Source: Mycobacterium sp.
GTDB lineage: Bacteria > Actinomycetota > Actinomycetes > Mycobacteriales > Mycobacteriaceae
Direction of reading: 5' to 3'
Length of the DNA: 64,000 nucleotides
Assembly (NCBI RefSeq): GCF_004298145.1
Contig: NZ_SCRH01000070.1
Location: forward strand, 1 to 64,000
A program made the translations under genes and the position numbers. The notes under the pieces are model-generated. The model was not told where the DNA came from, ran no database searches, and saw nothing but the letters and a program-made list of their open reading frames with translations. Positions 9,106 to 17,404 of the stretch are shown here, piece by piece. The first letter of the stretch is position 1; the number at the start of each line of letters is the position of its first letter.

Positions 9106-9151
9106 TAAGCACCAGCGGTTCATTACCGTACCCCTAAGCACCGATGGTTCA
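9106..9151. promoter_or_regulatory. Pair of 17-nt direct repeats in the divergent promoter region
   Basis: TAAGCACCAGCGGTTCA (9106-9122) and TAAGCACCGATGGTTCA (9135-9151) match at 14 of 17 positions and are offset by 29 bases. Each holds an ACC-N3-GGT dyad. They lie between the phosphotransferase gene (minus) and the second AttH-like gene (plus), so they are candidate operators, most simply for the TetR protein at 10761-11378. The rest of the 9060-9469 gap holds a GC hairpin with 8-bp arms at 9171-9191 and no supported gene. Confidence 0.5.
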
Positions 9152-9469
9152 CAACGGCCAAAATTCGCATCCCTCCGCTCGCCGCGGAGGGCGGCGTGCA
9201 ATCACGGTGACTGTGCGACCAGTGGCTTGACCGCCTGTTGACGGAAGTTCACGCGGGGAAGCACCGCGCCGCTCGCATCGGCGGCACAGTTATGGTTGGC
9301 ATCAATGATGTTGATCTGCAGTCGAATAGGGGTGGGGCTGCGCTGACGGAGAGTGAGCGCAATCGCCGTGGAGTCGCGGTGTGATCTCGAGACCCGCGTA
9401 TCTGCGACTCGCGGAGTCGCGCAGATTTTCCTTGCCGGTGACCGCAAACATTCGGTACGGTCGCCAGCC

Positions 9470-10732
9470 ATGCGACCCGTACTCACAGCGCTGGACGACA
9501 CCCTGCAGCACCAGATAACTGCGCCGTTCGCGCAAGTAGCGTCGACCGACCATCGGTTCTTCGACCGTCAGCTGTACACATCGATCGCCCCGGATGGCAG
9601 CCTTACATTCATCACGGGCATCGCGGCGTACCCAGTGATGAACGTTTTCGACGGCTACTTCGCAGCGGTCGCCGAGCGTCATCACCAGCACAACGTGCGG
9701 GTGTCGCGGGTGCTTCGCCCCAGCATCGATCGAATGGGGGCCGGGCCCCTCTCGGTCACTAATCTCGTTCCGCACCAACGTAATAAGGTCACCCTCTCGG
9801 CTAACCCGGGACCCGTGACCGCCGATGTCGTATTTGAAGCCGCCGAAGCACCACGGCTAGAGCTACCGCACCGAACCTACGTCGACGGCCAACTGGTCGA
9901 GGAATACCTCCGGGCCAATCAGAACGGGACCATCAGCGGAACCATTACCGTCGGTGACCGGGTCTGGCAGGCAGACCGTTGGTATGCGATGAAAGACCAC
10001 TCCTGGGGCGCACGCGACCACTTCGGCGGGGTCACCCTTCACCGCGGCGGTGTGCACATTGGCGAGCACAGCGGTTTGTTCTTGTGGACCACGTTCACTT
10101 CCGGCCCTTACGATGGGTACGTTCAAGTCAAGCAGGCCGGGGATTCCGACCGGCGATTCATCGACGGAGAAGTACGGGTCACCGACGAGCGCGGTGCGAG
10201 CCACACCGAAGCTGTGGTCGCTGTCGAGCACAACATCGAATTCGTGGGCCTGTCTAACATCGTTCGCCGCGTCGCGTTGACGCTGGACATGACGTCGGGG
10301 CGCCAGTACGAAGTCGTCAGCGAGCCAAGCACATTGGCGACAGCGCTGATCGGGACGGGGTATTACGACGGGTTCAGCGATCGGCGGGGGCTCGGGACCT
10401 ACCGCGGCGATGACGTCGTCGAGACCGATCGGTACGAGTTGTTCGACGACGGCTGGGTGAAGTTCCCGAACGGGCGCCGCGGGATGCCGTGGGACCGTGA
10501 ACAATGCGCGCCTGTGTCCTGCGACGGTGAACCCGGATTCGGGTACGTGATGGTGGTCGCCGAGGGCTGGGTCGAGCGCTACGGCCGGACGTTCCCCGAG
10601 CGCAGCCGACAGGGCAATGGCATCACCTGGGAGGACGGCGCCCACGATGTGGGAGCCGGTCGAGCGCAGGGGGATGCGGCCGCCGCGCCTGCCGATCAGG
10701 CGCCATGCTACACCGATCCGTGGGCACCATAG
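9470..10732 (+). CDS. AttH-like (DUF7064/lipocalin-fold) protein, second copy
   Basis: A 420-residue soluble protein when started at ATG 9470; the frame is open further upstream (to 9353) but that part has low-complexity, non-conserved character. It carries YAMKDHSWGARDHFGG near residue 190, the AttH/DUF7064 family signature shared with the protein at 5042-6109. The C-terminal 30 residues are Ala/Gly/Asp-rich. The function is unknown; fold relatives include carotenoid hydratases and AttH. It is divergent from the phosphotransferase gene and convergent with the tetR gene, 28 bases from its stop. The local arrangement of two AttH-like proteins, a phosphotransferase and a regulator suggests one small-molecule pathway. 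Confidence 0.6.
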   Translation: MRPVLTALDDTLQHQITAPFAQVASTDHRFFDRQLYTSIAPDGSLTFITGIAAYPVMNVFDGYFAAVAERHHQHNVRVSRVLRPSIDRMGAGPLSVTNLVPHQRNKVTLSANPGPVTADVVFEAAEAPRLELPHRTYVDGQLVEEYLRANQNGTISGTITVGDRVWQADRWYAMKDHSWGARDHFGGVTLHRGGVHIGEHSGLFLWTTFTSGPYDGYVQVKQAGDSDRRFIDGEVRVTDERGASHTEAVVAVEHNIEFVGLSNIVRRVALTLDMTSGRQYEVVSEPSTLATALIGTGYYDGFSDRRGLGTYRGDDVVETDRYELFDDGWVKFPNGRRGMPWDREQCAPVSCDGEPGFGYVMVVAEGWVERYGRTFPERSRQGNGITWEDGAHDVGAGRAQGDAAAAPADQAPCYTDPWAP

Positions 10733-10760
10733 CGGCGGAGGCCGCTGCCGCTAACGGTGA

Positions 10761-11378
10761 TCAGCCGGAGTGGTTCTCGTCGCGTTTGAGGACGCCGGCG
10801 ATCAGGAGGGTGCGCATCTCATCGGTGATACGTTTCCGGCTCGGCCGGCGCGTACCGGATGGAAAGAACAGCGGGTCGAGGACCGCCGCGCCGACGATCA
10901 TGCCGATGACGCTGGGAACCATCGCCGCGATATCGAGGCCGGCGAGATCATCGCTCGTCCCTAGCGCAAGCGACTGTTGGAAGGAGCGGGCGAGTTCATC
11001 GAGCACATTGTCCCGCGCGGGCGCTGGGTTGTTCATCTCCGTAACCGCCGTCAGCAACGCCCTACGATGCTGATGGGCGAGGCCGTAGAGGTCATTGACA
11101 AATCGGTCGACGCGTTGCTCGACGCTGAGCCCATGGCTGTCGACGAGCCAGGAATCCACGTACTCGGCAACCACTCTCGAGAATGGCGCCGTGACCGCGG
11201 CAGTGAACAGTTCCGCCTTGCTTCCAAAGTTGCTGAAGATCAGCCGCTTGGAAACCCCCGCATTCTCGCTGACAAGGCCCATAGTCGTGGCCTGGTAGCC
11301 GCGAGAGTCGAACAACTCGCGTGCGCTCTGCAGGATCGCGGATCGGACTTCCTCCGAACTTCGTCGCTGCCTGGCCAC
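10761..11378 (-). CDS. TetR family transcriptional regulator
   Basis: A 205-residue regulator when started at GTG 11378. The N-terminal helix-turn-helix reads AILQSARELFDSRGYQATTM and continues ENAGVSKRLIFSNFGSKAELF, a classic TetR DNA-binding domain. The frame is open upstream to 11486, but an AT-centred palindrome (11410-11430) lies there and the family length favours the shorter start. The C-terminal ligand domain has a hydrophobic helix (AAMVPSVIGMIVGAAVL). It is the only regulator in the cluster and is the best candidate to bind the direct repeats at 9106-9151. A ligand cannot be guessed from the sequence. Confidence 0.8.
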   Translation of the reverse strand: MARQRRSSEEVRSAILQSARELFDSRGYQATTMGLVSENAGVSKRLIFSNFGSKAELFTAAVTAPFSRVVAEYVDSWLVDSHGLSVEQRVDRFVNDLYGLAHQHRRALLTAVTEMNNPAPARDNVLDELARSFQQSLALGTSDDLAGLDIAAMVPSVIGMIVGAAVLDPLFFPSGTRRPSRKRITDEMRTLLIAGVLKRDENHSG

Positions 11379-11409
11379 GGCGCGGACTTTACTCGACGGA
11401 GGCTGGGCA

Positions 11410-11430
11410 GCGCATCGCTTAAGGATGCGC
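11410..11430. promoter_or_regulatory. Palindrome upstream of the tetR gene
   Basis: GCGCATC-GCTTAAG-GATGCGC is a perfect inverted repeat with 7-bp arms and a CTTAAG core. It lies about 30 bases upstream of the chosen tetR start, a typical place for an autoregulatory operator. It overlaps an alternative ATG (11432). Confidence 0.4.
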
Positions 11431-11736
11431 ATGGACTGGCGTTCGCGGGAGAGTCGAAGCCGGCCCGGTTGTTGTGCACTCCGCATCCACGCTTACATCA
11501 GTAGTGCGTTCTATCTGACCTTCGCGATTCTGGCGGCGCGGATCATCGCACCCAGGGTCGCGGTGTTGCGGTCGGTGAGCGCCGACACAGCACGACGGCG
11601 GCCCCACGCTTTCAGCGTGTCGGTAGCAACGCGTCACACGTGCAACAGGTCAGCGGCCAACGCGCTGCCCGCGTCGAGCACTTGTGTCCCGCGTGATCCC
11701 TTTCGCGGGTGTGCTCGACGAAAGATCTCGACCACA

Positions 11737-12105
11737 AAGCTGACCGCGGTCGATCTGACCGAGCACTGTTGCGACACGGCGCGTGGCTCAATCGGCTCGC
11801 TGGCCCGGCCGACCGGCATCCGTTCATCGGGCCGACGTCACCGAACTCCCTTTCCCTGATCGGACTTTCGACGTCGTGGTCAGCCAGCATGTGCAGACGA
11901 ACGTGGCCGATAAGGCGCGCCTCTACGCGGGAGCTGGTCGGGTGCTCACACCGACGGCGGGCGGCTTGCCCTGTGGGATGTCACGATTGGCGATCACAAC
12001 GAGCTCGACTATCCCACGCCCTGGGCCGACTGTCCGGTGCGCGGCCACCTGGTCACCCCGACGAGCTACGAGCGGTGGCCGAGTCCGCCGGCTTCGCGCC
12101 TGAAG
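11737..12105 (+). pseudogene. Decayed SAM-dependent methyltransferase gene
   Basis: Read across several frames, this stretch spells a class I methyltransferase. TAVDLTEHCCDTAR comes first, then WLNRLAGPADR in the next frame, then ADVTELPFPDRTFDVVVS, then RLALWDVTIGDHNELDYPTP, and finally HPDELRAVAESAGFAPEG. At least four frameshifts are needed, so the gene is dead. Its 5' end, including most of motif I, is not recognisable in the preceding 250 bases. The order of the pieces is intact, so this is simple decay and not rearrangement. Confidence 0.7.
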
Positions 12106-12285
12106 GCATCCGTAACGCTGGCCTACAGCGAGCGCGACTGGTCGCGTCCGGCCGAGCGCGACCACGTCGCCCGTCAACTCGATGTCGCGGCCATCACAGT
12201 GCCTGGAACCGGCCACTTTTCGGCCCTCGAGCGCCCAGCGAAAATGTTGCGCATCATCCGCCAAGGCGCCGCGGCCCGTCCGTGA
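12106..12285 (+). pseudogene. C-terminal fragment of an alpha/beta-hydrolase gene
   Basis: The frame ending at 12285 reads SVTLAYSERDWSRPAERDHV, then ITVPGTGHFSALERPAKM. This is the typical acid/His end of an alpha/beta-hydrolase, with the catalytic histidine in GTGHFS. The nucleophile-elbow half is absent; the sequence passes directly from the decayed methyltransferase into this fragment, so a deletion probably fused the ends of two genes. A short frame starting at 12037 could still be translated, but a functional product is unlikely. Confidence 0.65.
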
Positions 12286-12347
12286 GCCGGGACAGCCCGG
12301 CGACCCGAGGCCAAGTTATGCGTTTCGTATGAGGGTGGGGACACCCC

Positions 12348-12372
12348 ATTGATAACGATAATCATTTTCAAT
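12348..12372. promoter_or_regulatory. Fur-family operator, probably Zur box, upstream of the PPE gene
   Basis: A 25-bp AT-rich palindrome in GC-rich surroundings; its core GATAACGATAATCATTTTC matches the classical Fur box GATAATGATAATCATTATC at 17 of 19 positions. In mycobacteria the Fur-type protein with such sites is Zur (FurB); IdeR recognises a different motif. It lies about 110 bases upstream of a PPE gene that encodes a histidine-rich stretch, which supports a zinc connection. Confidence 0.72.
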
Positions 12373-12420
12373 TAGCGTTTCGGTGATTCTGTACGTTCGC
12401 CCAGCCCAGGAGTTGCCGTG

Positions 12421-12483
12421 ATGGCGTTGCCTCCCGCGATCCCCCCGCTGATCGCCGACCGCAGCGGGGGCGTCCGACGATGA
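12421..12483 (+). CDS. Short ORF overlapping the PPE start, possible leader
   Basis: Twenty codons from ATG 12421 ending in a TGA that overlaps the PPE ATG as ATGA. The peptide (MALPPAIPPLIADRSGGVRR) has no known relatives that I recognise. The overlap and a GGAG-like stretch upstream (cagGAGttg) fit translational coupling to the PPE gene. It may equally be chance; there is no independent evidence for translation. Confidence 0.3.
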   Translation: MALPPAIPPLIADRSGGVRR

Positions 12484-14066
12484 CCGCACCGATCTGGATG
12501 GCCGCCCCGCCGGAGGTCCACTCGGCGTTGCTGAGCAGCGGCCCGGGGCCGGCGTCTCTGTTCGCCGCGGCAGCGGCGTGGAGCTCGATGGGCGCCGAAT
12601 ACGCCTCGGCAGCAGCGGAACTCAGCGGGCTGCTGGCGACGGCGCAGGCCGGGGCCTGGCAGGGGCCCAGCGCGGAATCCTACGTTGCCGCGCATACCCC
12701 GTATCTGGCGTGGTTGACGCAGGCCAGCGCGCACAGCGCCGCGGCGGCCACACAGCATGAGACGGCGGGCACCGCCTACACCGCCGCGTTGGCGGCGATG
12801 CCGACTATGCCCGAGCTGGCCACCAACCACGCCGTGCACGGCGCCCTGGTGGCGACGAATTTCTTTGGGATCAATACCATTCCGATCGCGGTCAACGAGG
12901 CCGACTATGCGCGGATGTGGGTTCAGGCCGCGGGCACCATGGCGACCTACCAAGGCGTCTCCACGGCGGCGGTGGTGGCCATGCCGCCGACCGACCCGGC
13001 GCCGCCGATCCTGAAATCCGAGGCCGCCGAGCAAGACGACCACGAGGAAGACGACGGCCATCACGACCATGAGCACGGGTTCGACAGTCCGCTCAACCAG
13101 TTCGTCGCCCAGATCCTGCGGCTGTTCGGGATCGACTGGGACCCCGTCGAGGGGACTCTCAACGGATTGCCCTACGAGGCCTACACCAACCCCGGGGACG
13201 TGCTCTGGTGGGTGGTTCGAGCCCTCGAACTGTTTTCGGATTTTCAACAGTTCGGGACCCTGTTACAGGAAAACCCGGCGGCGGCTTTCCAGTTCATCAC
13301 CAACCTCGTGCTGCTCGACTGGCCGACTCACCTGGCCCAGCTCGCGAGCTGGCTCCCGACGCAACCCCAATTGCTGCTGATACCCATGCTCATCGCCGCG
13401 GCCCCGTTCGGGGCGTTGGCCGGTTTTGCGGGCCTGGCCGGGCTTGCGCCCCCGCCCGCGCCCGTAGCGGCGCCGGTAGCCCCGCCCGCCGCGACGACGC
13501 CCAGCCTGCCGGCGGCACTCGGCACGGCCCCGATCAGCGCGCCCGCCGCCGCCCCCGCGTCGGCACCGGCGCCCGCGCCCACGGCCGGCACGGTGGCCAG
13601 CCCGGCACCGCCCGCGCCGCCGGCGGCGGGCGCGGTCCCGTTCGTGCCTCCCTATGCCCTTGCGCCTCCCGGTTTCGGATTTGGTTCGGGAATGAGTGCG
13701 AGCGCTGCCACCGGTGCGAAAAGGAAGGCGCCCGAGCCCGATTCGGCCGCGGTTGTCGCCGCGTCGGCCGCGCGGGAGGCGGCGCGGGCCCGGCGGCGCC
13801 GGCGCGCGCGGCACCGCGGCTACGGCGACGAGTTCATGGACATGAACGTCGACGTCGATCCGGACTGGGACGACCCGACGACGACGGCGTCGGGACGCGG
13901 CGCCGGAAACCTGGGCTTCGCCGGCACGGCACGCAAGGAACCCGTTGCCGCGGCGGGCCTGACCACCCTGGCCCGTGATGGATTCGGTGGCGGGCCCAGC
14001 ATGCCGATGATGCCGGGCACCTGGGCCCCGGAGGACGGCAAAGGGGTGCGCGACAACGACGATTGA
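12480..14066 (+). CDS. PPE family protein of the PPE2 group with a histidine-rich insertion
   Basis: A 528-residue PPE protein. It opens MTAPIWMAAPPEVHSALLSS, has the WxG-type turn AWQGPS near residue 60, and the N-terminal 170-residue helical domain expected to pair with a PE partner and use a type VII secretion system. Residues 186-199 are acidic and histidine-rich (DDHEEDDGHHDHEH, five His), a likely metal-binding stretch. A Pro/Ala-rich linker (about 322-395) follows, then a strongly basic segment at 413-447 (KRKAPEP and RARRRRRARHRGYGD), and the C-terminal motif FGGGPSMPMMPGTW. The overall layout resembles M. tuberculosis PPE2, which carries a nuclear-localisation-like basic segment. No PE gene is adjacent. 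The upstream Fur-family box and the His cluster suggest zinc-starvation expression. Confidence 0.9.
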   Translation: MTAPIWMAAPPEVHSALLSSGPGPASLFAAAAAWSSMGAEYASAAAELSGLLATAQAGAWQGPSAESYVAAHTPYLAWLTQASAHSAAAATQHETAGTAYTAALAAMPTMPELATNHAVHGALVATNFFGINTIPIAVNEADYARMWVQAAGTMATYQGVSTAAVVAMPPTDPAPPILKSEAAEQDDHEEDDGHHDHEHGFDSPLNQFVAQILRLFGIDWDPVEGTLNGLPYEAYTNPGDVLWWVVRALELFSDFQQFGTLLQENPAAAFQFITNLVLLDWPTHLAQLASWLPTQPQLLLIPMLIAAAPFGALAGFAGLAGLAPPPAPVAAPVAPPAATTPSLPAALGTAPISAPAAAPASAPAPAPTAGTVASPAPPAPPAAGAVPFVPPYALAPPGFGFGSGMSASAATGAKRKAPEPDSAAVVAASAAREAARARRRRRARHRGYGDEFMDMNVDVDPDWDDPTTTASGRGAGNLGFAGTARKEPVAAAGLTTLARDGFGGGPSMPMMPGTWAPEDGKGVRDNDD

Positions 14067-14192
14067 GGCCCATCGTTGGTGAAATCAGTCACAGCACAGC
14101 GTGATAACGAATAGTAAGTGGTCCGCTGGTAGCCCGCCTGTTCCGTCGGGCTTGAACTCGCATTTGTCCTCGGTCCTGCAGGAGTCCCGGGC

Positions 14193-14294
14193 ATGCCGGC
14201 GTCCGGTGCGCCATCGCAATACCCGGTGATCGCTGGCGACTTACACGTCGGCATGGTGGAGTGGATAGCGCCCAACCCCGATAGCCGAGAGTGA
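14193..14294 (+). other. 33-codon frame directly ahead of pgmB and in the same frame
   Basis: ATG 14193 (with GGAG 9 bases upstream) opens a frame that ends in TGA at 14292-14294, immediately followed by the pgmB GTG in the same frame. Its end, MVEWIAPNPDSRE, resembles the N-terminal extension I recall for M. tuberculosis Rv3400 (which has NWYRPNYPEVRSR before VLGLPEK). So either the ancestral N-terminus has been cut off by a stop, or the two frames are translationally coupled. Confidence 0.35.
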
Positions 14295-15041
14295 GTGCCC
14301 GTGCTGGGTCTGCCAGAAAAAGTGCGCGCCTGCCTGTTCGACCTCGACGGCGTGCTCACCGATACCGCGAGTGTGCACACCAAAGCCTGGAAGGCCATGT
14401 TCGACGCCTACCTGTCCGAGCGGGCCAAGCGCACCGGTGACGAATTCGTCCCCTTCGACGCGGCCACGGACTACCGCGAGTACGTGGACGGCAAGAAACG
14501 CGAGGACGGGGTCCGGTCGTTTTTGGAAAGCCGGGGCATCGAGCTGCCCGACGGCAACCCCGACGATCCCGAGGACGCCGAGACCGTCTACGGCCTGGGC
14601 AATCGCAAGAACGACATGTTCCAGAAAGTCCTGAAGCGAGACGGCGTCAAGGTGTTCGACGGGTCGCGGCGCTACCTCGAGGCGGTGTCGGCCGCTGGCC
14701 TGGGTATCGCGGTGGTGTCGTCGAGCGCAAACACCCGCGACGTCCTCGAGGTCACCGGCCTGGACCGGTTCGTGCAGCAGCGGGTGGACGGCATCACCCT
14801 GCGCCGGGAGCACATCGCCGGCAAGCCCGCGCCCGACTCCTACCTGCGCGGGGCGCAGCTGCTCGACGTCCCGGCCGACGCGGCGGCCGTGTTCGAAGAT
14901 GCCTTGTCCGGGGTGGCCGCCGGCCGGGCCGGTAACTTCGGTTTCGTGGTAGGTGTCGACCGAGTGGGCCAAGCCGAGGACTTACGCCGCAACGGCGCCG
15001 ACGTGGTGGTCGGCGACCTCGCCGAGTTGCTGCAGTCATGA
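14295..15041 (+). CDS. pgmB: Beta-phosphoglucomutase-type HAD hydrolase
   Basis: A 248-residue HAD-superfamily protein homologous to Rv3400. Motif I is FDLDGVLTD with D16 as nucleophile and D18 as acid/base, motif II is VVSSSAN, the lysine is in GKPAPDS and motif IV is EDALSGV. Family knowledge gives conversion of beta-glucose 1-phosphate to glucose 6-phosphate. This matches its downstream partner, a GH65 phosphorylase that releases beta-glucose 1-phosphate; the two genes overlap by 4 bases (ATGA), so they are translationally coupled. It starts at a GTG just after an in-frame TGA. Confidence 0.88.
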   Translation: MPVLGLPEKVRACLFDLDGVLTDTASVHTKAWKAMFDAYLSERAKRTGDEFVPFDAATDYREYVDGKKREDGVRSFLESRGIELPDGNPDDPEDAETVYGLGNRKNDMFQKVLKRDGVKVFDGSRRYLEAVSAAGLGIAVVSSSANTRDVLEVTGLDRFVQQRVDGITLRREHIAGKPAPDSYLRGAQLLDVPADAAAVFEDALSGVAAGRAGNFGFVVGVDRVGQAEDLRRNGADVVVGDLAELLQS

Positions 15042-17404
15042 TCACCGATGAATCGTTCCCCGTTGACGCATGGCACGTTCGCGAAACCCAGCTTGATCTC
15101 AATCTGCTGGCCCAGTCGGAATCCTTGTTCACCTTGTCCAACGGGCATATCGGGCTTCGCGGCAACCTCGACGAGGGCGAGCCGTACGGCCTGCCGGGCA
15201 CCTACCTGAACTCGTTCTACGAAATCCGGCCGCTGCCGTACGCCGAGGCGGGCTACGGCTACCCGGAAGCCGGCCAGACGCTCGTCGACGTCACCAACGG
15301 CAAGATCATCCGGCTGCTGGTCGAGGACGAGCCATTCGACGTCCGCTACGGCGAATTGCTTTCCCACGAGCGGGATTTGGACCTGCGCGCCGGAACGCTG
15401 ACCCGCAGCGCACACTGGCGCTCGCCGGCGGGCAAAGAGGTCAAGGTGGTCTCCACCCGACTCGTCTCCCTGCCCCACCGCGGCCTCGCCGCCATCGAGT
15501 ACGTGGTGGAAGCGGTCGGCGAATTCATCCGGGTCACGGTCCAGTCCGAACTGGTCACCAACGAAGACCAGCCGCAGACCTCCGGAGACCCGCGGGTGTC
15601 GGCCATCCTGGAGAACCCGCTCGACGAGGTCCACCATGAGAACACCGATACCAGTGCGGTTCTCATGCACCGCACCCGCAGCAGCGCACTGATGATGGCC
15701 GCCGGGATGGATCATGAGGTCGAGGTTCCCGGACGCGTCCAAATCAGCACCGATGCGCGCGCCGATTTGGCGCGGACCACCGTGATCTGTGGGCTGCGCG
15801 CGGGACAGAAGCTGCGCATCGTCAAATACCTGGCGTACGGCTGGTCGAGCATGCGCTCGCGTCCGGCGCTGCGCGACCAGGTCGCCGCCGCGCTGCACGG
15901 CGGCCGCTACAGCGGATGGCAGGGGCTACTGGAATCGCAACGGAAGTATCTGGACAACTTCTGGGATTGCGCGGACGTCGAGGTCGAGGGCGACCCCGAA
16001 TCCCAGCAGGCCGTGCGATTCGGGCTCTTCCACCTGTTGCAGGCCAGCGCCCGCGCCGAACGCCGCGCGATCGCCGCCAAGGGGCTCACCGGAACCGGCT
16101 ATGACGGCCACGCCTTTTGGGACACCGAGGGTTACGTGCTGCCGGTGCTGACGTACACCGCGCCGCACACGGTGGCCGACGCGCTGCGGTGGCGGGCCTC
16201 GACCCTTCACCTGGCCAAGGAACGAGCGGCCGAACTGGGCCTGGAGGGCGCCTCCTTCCCGTGGCGGACCATCCGCGGGCAGGAGTGCTCGGCGTACTGG
16301 CCGGCCGGCACGGCGGCCTGGCACATCAACGCCGACATCGCGATGGCCTTCGAGCGCTACCGCATCGTCACCGGGGACAACGACCTGGAAGCCGAGTGCG
16401 GCCTGGAGGTTCTGGTCGAGACGGCCCGGCTCTGGCTCGCGCTCGGCCATCACGACCGGCATGGCGTCTGGCACCTGGACGGTGTCACCGGCCCCGACGA
16501 GTACACCGCGATCGTCCGCGACAACGTCTTCACCAACCTGATGGCCGCGCACAATCTGCATACCGCCGCCGATGCGTGCACCCGTCATCCCGAGGCGGCC
16601 AAGGCGCTGGGGGTCACCACCGAGGAGTCGGCGGCCTGGCGCGACGCGGCCGATGCCGCCAACCTCCCCTACGACGCGGGCCTGCAGGTCCATCAGCAGT
16701 GCCAGGGGTTCACCACCTTCGCGGAATGGGACTTCGACAAGAACACCACCTATCCGCTGCTGCTGCACGAGGCCTATGTGCGGCTCTACCCCGCGCAGGT
16801 GATCAAGCAGGCCGACCTGGTGCTGGCCATGCATTGGCAGAGCCACGCGTTCACGCCCGAGCAGAAGGCCCGCAACGTCGACTACTACGAGCCGCGCATG
16901 GTGCGCGACTCGTCGCTGTCGGCCTGTACCCAGGCGGTGATGTGCGCCGAGGTCGGGCATTTGGAGCTGGCCCACGACTACGCGTATGAGGCCGCCCTGA
17001 TCGATCTGCGGGATCTGCACCACAACACCCGCGACGGTTTGCACATGGCCTCGCTCGCCGGCGCCTGGACCGCGCTGGTGTCCGGGTTCGGCGGCCTGCG
17101 CGACGATGAGGGTGTGTTATCGCTGGATCCTCAACTGCCCGACGGTATTTCGCGGCTGCGGTTCCGGCTGCGGTGGCGAGACTTCCGGGTCACCATCGAC
17201 GTCAACCATTCCGATGTCACGTACACGCTGCGCGACGGGCCCGGCGGCGAGCTGACCATCCGGCACTCCGGCGAGGACCTCGAGCTCAACACCGAGTCCC
17301 CGACGACCGTCGCGGTGCGTCCGCGCAAGCCGCATCTGCCGCCGCCGCGCCAGCCCCCGGGCCGCGAGCCCATGCACCGGCGGGCCGTGTCCCGGCCTCA
17401 CTGA
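15038..17404 (+). CDS. Glycoside hydrolase family 65 phosphorylase (maltose/trehalose phosphorylase type)
   Basis: A 788-residue protein homologous to Rv3401. GH65 enzymes use inorganic phosphate to cleave alpha-linked disaccharides such as maltose, trehalose or kojibiose, with inversion, giving beta-glucose 1-phosphate. The domain order is the N-terminal beta-sandwich (about 1-270), an (alpha/alpha)6 barrel (about 320-690) and a small C-terminal beta domain. The general acid is E488 in DGVTGPDEYT. The exact disaccharide is not evident. Co-translation with pgmB supports a glucose salvage or trehalose/maltose breakdown role. Its 3' end overlaps the convergent tetR gene by 7 bases. The Pro-rich tail after about residue 765 is not conserved. 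Confidence 0.87.
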   Translation: MITDESFPVDAWHVRETQLDLNLLAQSESLFTLSNGHIGLRGNLDEGEPYGLPGTYLNSFYEIRPLPYAEAGYGYPEAGQTLVDVTNGKIIRLLVEDEPFDVRYGELLSHERDLDLRAGTLTRSAHWRSPAGKEVKVVSTRLVSLPHRGLAAIEYVVEAVGEFIRVTVQSELVTNEDQPQTSGDPRVSAILENPLDEVHHENTDTSAVLMHRTRSSALMMAAGMDHEVEVPGRVQISTDARADLARTTVICGLRAGQKLRIVKYLAYGWSSMRSRPALRDQVAAALHGGRYSGWQGLLESQRKYLDNFWDCADVEVEGDPESQQAVRFGLFHLLQASARAERRAIAAKGLTGTGYDGHAFWDTEGYVLPVLTYTAPHTVADALRWRASTLHLAKERAAELGLEGASFPWRTIRGQECSAYWPAGTAAWHINADIAMAFERYRIVTGDNDLEAECGLEVLVETARLWLALGHHDRHGVWHLDGVTGPDEYTAIVRDNVFTNLMAAHNLHTAADACTRHPEAAKALGVTTEESAAWRDAADAANLPYDAGLQVHQQCQGFTTFAEWDFDKNTTYPLLLHEAYVRLYPAQVIKQADLVLAMHWQSHAFTPEQKARNVDYYEPRMVRDSSLSACTQAVMCAEVGHLELAHDYAYEAALIDLRDLHHNTRDGLHMASLAGAWTALVSGFGGLRDDEGVLSLDPQLPDGISRLRFRLRWRDFRVTIDVNHSDVTYTLRDGPGGELTIRHSGEDLELNTESPTTVAVRPRKPHLPPPRQPPGREPMHRRAVSRPH

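Noticed and set aside
9171..9191. GC hairpin as an intrinsic terminator
   Set aside because: The 8-bp stem has no U-tract on either strand and lies in a promoter region.
9202..9501. A minus-strand frame of 99 codons in the divergent region
   Set aside because: Overlaps the start of the second AttH-like gene and promoter region; no ribosome binding site or recognisable motif. Its C-terminal part looks vaguely coding but could not be assigned.
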